Part shown: positions 62,152 to 64,000 of the stretch, one piece after another
How the letters are laid out: each line of letters begins with the position of its first letter
Position numbering within the stretch: the stretch's first letter is position 1
Source: Oscillospiraceae bacterium
Lineage (GTDB): Bacteria > Bacillota_A > Clostridia > Oscillospirales > Ruminococcaceae
Direction of reading: 5' to 3'
Length of the DNA stretch: 64,000 nucleotides
NCBI GenBank assembly: GCA_017523995.1
Contig: JAFWUX010000099.1
Location: 1 to 64,000 of the forward strand
The notes under the pieces: generated by a model
Told to the model about the DNA's origin: nothing
What the model saw: only the letters and a program-made list of their open reading frames with translations
The model's database searches: none
Translations under genes and position numbers: made by a program

Positions 62152-62490
62152 AGCAGCATTCCTCCCAATTATGATTTCTGTCCGTAACAATTATAGCACA
62201 GCATCGAAATGCTGTCAATAAAAACGCCGTCGTGCATCACGGCAGCAGCATTTACATTTATAGGTATCTGCGATGCATTTGTAATGGGGACTCCGTCCCC
62301 AAGCCCCTGCCAAAGGACTTCGTCCTCTGGACTCCGCTTTTGCGCCCCGCCAGATTCCTGCTGAACCGGCGGGGCGCAAAAGTGGGATTCCCAAGGGGCG
62401 CAGTCCCTTGGGCAGGGTTTGGGACAGCGTCCCATTATAGATCCGCCGGAGGCACCTACAGAAGTAAACGCTGCTGCCGTGTCTCCGAAA
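62152..62490. repeat. Repeat-rich gap
   Basis: No gene is seen. It includes GGGACTCCGTCCCC, a CTTTTGCGCCCCGCC / GGCGGGGCGCAAAAG inverted repeat, CCCAAGGGGCGCAGTCCCTTGG, and the ATCCGCCGGAGGCACCT motif seen elsewhere in intergenic DNA (for example near 7196). Confidence 0.55.
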
Positions 62491-62500
62491 CTTTTTTCCC

Positions 62501-62529
62501 TTGACAGATGTACAGTTTTCCGATATAAT
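62501..62529 (+). promoter_or_regulatory. Promoter of the sigma-like/PepSY gene
   Basis: TTGACA at 62501-62506 and TATAAT at 62524-62529 are both consensus, with a 17-base spacer. Confidence 0.92.
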
Positions 62530-62562
62530 AATATCAAAGATGGATGATCGGAGGTGACGGAT

Positions 62563-64000
62563 ATGGTTCAGGAGGAAGCGCTGCTCCGCTGTGCAAGGAC
62601 ATTGTTTCCGGCAGCGGTGCTCTGTCTCGGCTCGCTCTCTGAGGGACGCAGCACAGTAACGGAGGCGATTGCAGCCGCACTGCGCAAATCCCCCGATGCA
62701 TGGGAATCCGATGCCGTCCGTCAGTTGATCCGCATCTGCCGGACGCGCGCACCGGAACGCATCGTGCAGCATTCTCTGCCGCAGGATGCCGCGCTTGAAC
62801 CGCTGCTGCCGATCCTCAAACTCCCCGCAGGCAGCAGACGCGCCCTTGCGCTCGCAGTCAGCGGCATATCCGATGCAGACGCGGCTGCGGCATCCGGCGT
62901 ATCCGCGGAGGAGCATTCGCAGAAAACCGAAAAGGCACTGCGGCAGCTCACCTTTATGCAGAACGGCACCCCGCCGGAGCTTGCAGATCTGCAGGCGGCT
63001 GCAAGACATCTCCCGTGGCACGAAACCGATACGGAAATGCTGCTAGCCGGCATCGAGGAATCCGAGCAGACGCAGGAGCCCGAACCGGAGCCCCCGCAGA
63101 TTCGAGCGATCACGCGCTCCGAGCCGAAAAAGGCATCCGGCAAAACGGTTGCAGTGCCGCTCTGGGGCATTGTGCTCGGCGCTGTCAGCCTGATTGTGCT
63201 TGCCGCCTCACTGATGCTGCTCTGGGCATCGCAGCCGCACCGCAGCGCAGTCCCGCCGCCCGATGCACCGCGTACCGAGGAGGTCAGTTCGCTTTTCTCC
63301 GGACAGTATCTCAGCATCGGCAAGGCGCAGGCAATCGCCGCAGAGGACGCAGGCGCAAAAGCGGACGCCGCATGTTTCCTCAGTACAAAGCTCAAAGCCG
63401 ACGAATCCCCCGCCAGCTATCTCCTCAGCTTCACGCTCAGCTCGGGACAGCAGTATGCCTACACGCTCGACGCAGTCTCCGGCGAGATTCTCAGCAAATC
63501 GCAGACGGATGCGGATGTCATGCTCAATACCGAGGGCTGGCTCTCCGCAGAGGAGCTCCGGCAGGCGGCAATGCGCCGCACAGGTCTGCACGATGTGCTG
63601 TTCCTCAAGGAGAAGTGCGAGGCAGAGGGCGACACCGGCTGCTGCAAATATGAGCTGCTCGATGCAGCGGGCAGACTTTATTCCGTGCAGATCGACGCGC
63701 GCACTGCCATGCTGATGAAATACACCGCCGAGGAGCTTTCGGCAAGGGAGCCCGAAAACATCATCACACCGGAGCAGGCAAAGATGCGGGCGCTCTCCCG
63801 CGTCGGCGATCTTGATCCCTCGCAGGTGATCTTCACGAAAGTCAAGCAGGACGGCAGCGCCTATCTGATCTCGTTCACGCTTGATGACGGCACGCAATAT
63901 CTGATCGAGCTGAACGCCGAGAACGGCAATGTCAACACAGTGGATGTTCACCCTGTTTCCGCGGATATCACGCAGGCAGTGGGATTGCTTGCTGCACGGG
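62563..64000 (+). CDS. Partial gene: sigma-region-4-like N-terminus, membrane helix, PepSY-like repeats
   Basis: The frame from ATG 62563 (GGAGG site upstream) stays open to the window end, giving at least 479 residues. Residues about 80-125 (LPILKLPAGSRRALALAVSG.. followed by ISDADAAAASGVSAEEH) resemble sigma-factor region 4. A Pro/Glu linker precedes one membrane helix (about 197-222). Outside are repeats such as YLLSFTLSSGQQYAYTLDAV and YLISFTLDDGTQYLIELNAE, each after a short helix (ITPEQAKMRAL), as in PepSY domains. It may be a membrane-tethered regulator. The C-terminus is missing. Confidence 0.65.
   Translation, partial: MVQEEALLRCARTLFPAAVLCLGSLSEGRSTVTEAIAAALRKSPDAWESDAVRQLIRICRTRAPERIVQHSLPQDAALEPLLPILKLPAGSRRALALAVSGISDADAAAASGVSAEEHSQKTEKALRQLTFMQNGTPPELADLQAAARHLPWHETDTEMLLAGIEESEQTQEPEPEPPQIRAITRSEPKKASGKTVAVPLWGIVLGAVSLIVLAASLMLLWASQPHRSAVPPPDAPRTEEVSSLFSGQYLSIGKAQAIAAEDAGAKADAACFLSTKLKADESPASYLLSFTLSSGQQYAYTLDAVSGEILSKSQTDADVMLNTEGWLSAEELRQAAMRRTGLHDVLFLKEKCEAEGDTGCCKYELLDAAGRLYSVQIDARTAMLMKYTAEELSAREPENIITPEQAKMRALSRVGDLDPSQVIFTKVKQDGSAYLISFTLDDGTQYLIELNAENGNVNTVDVHPVSADITQAVGLLAAR

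Noticed and set aside
1..64000. Transposase, integrase, tRNA or rRNA genes
   Set aside because: None was found on either strand by reading the sequence; repeats lack an autonomous mobility gene in this window.

Overview
The window looks like a chromosomal segment of a spore-forming, Gram-positive anaerobe of the Clostridia, most probably a Ruminococcus-like member of the Oscillospiraceae. The supporting evidence is the conserved Firmicute block yqfC-yqfD-phoH-ybeY-era-yqzL-recO, a YlbJ sporulation protein, hprK and rapZ, a tRNA-Trp T-box in front of the trp operon, an ECF transporter, a BceRS-BceAB-type module, strong Shine-Dalgarno sites, and Thr-rich surface proteins with a C-terminal KTGD/membrane/basic tail. 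This is inferred from gene content; no 16S rRNA or tRNA gene was seen.

Layout. Bases 1-11.5 kb: a hexapeptide acetyltransferase, decayed DNA and repeats, the minus-strand recO-to-yqfC block, ylbJ, a Cys-rich/Pro-repeat protein, an 80-bp tandem repeat, a broken alpha/beta hydrolase, and a methyltransferase. 12.2-15.4 kb: an MBL-fold lipoprotein, an orphan 2-hydroxyacyl-CoA dehydratase-like protein whose 3' end lies in a small palindromic element, and a transglutaminase-like protein. 15.4-22.5 kb: promoter, T-box, then trpE, a trpGD fusion, trpC, trpF, trpB and trpA. 22.7-30.5 kb: two unexplained proteins, a DAHP synthase with a structured leader, and an ECF transporter (T, fused AA, isochorismatase-like, S). 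30.5-39.9 kb, minus strand: two secreted/surface proteins, mfd interrupted by an apparent frameshift, an LRR lipoprotein, pth, a papain-like lipoprotein and a PHP phosphoesterase.

40.1-46.2 kb holds six tandem paralogous membrane proteins with bacterial PH-like domains and long tails that carry the same short motifs in the same order. 46.6-50.8 kb holds a cobalamin-type riboswitch with an intrinsic terminator in front of four tightly packed genes: a small DNA-binding-like protein, an EF-hand-containing surface protein, a membrane protein that combines an alpha-barrel-like repeat domain with a transcobalamin-type C-terminal (DUF4430) domain, and a predicted ADP-ribosyltransferase. These two regions are the best candidates for under-described systems. 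51-56.9 kb is a cell-envelope and regulation cluster (hprK, PHP, murB, GT2, YcxB-like, rapZ, birA). 56.9-61.5 kb is a complete BceRS-BceAB-like peptide sensing/resistance module. The right edge carries a low-GC orphan gene and a partial gene with an N-terminal sigma-region-4-like segment, one membrane helix and PepSY-like repeats.

Dispersed repeats are a strong theme: a 125-154 bp imperfect palindrome in three copies with compensatory base changes, a mosaic ~200 bp repeat in at least four copies, an 80-bp tandem array with a distant single copy, and a duplicated 104-bp promoter block. Two genes (the dehydratase-like gene and trpA) end inside such repeats.
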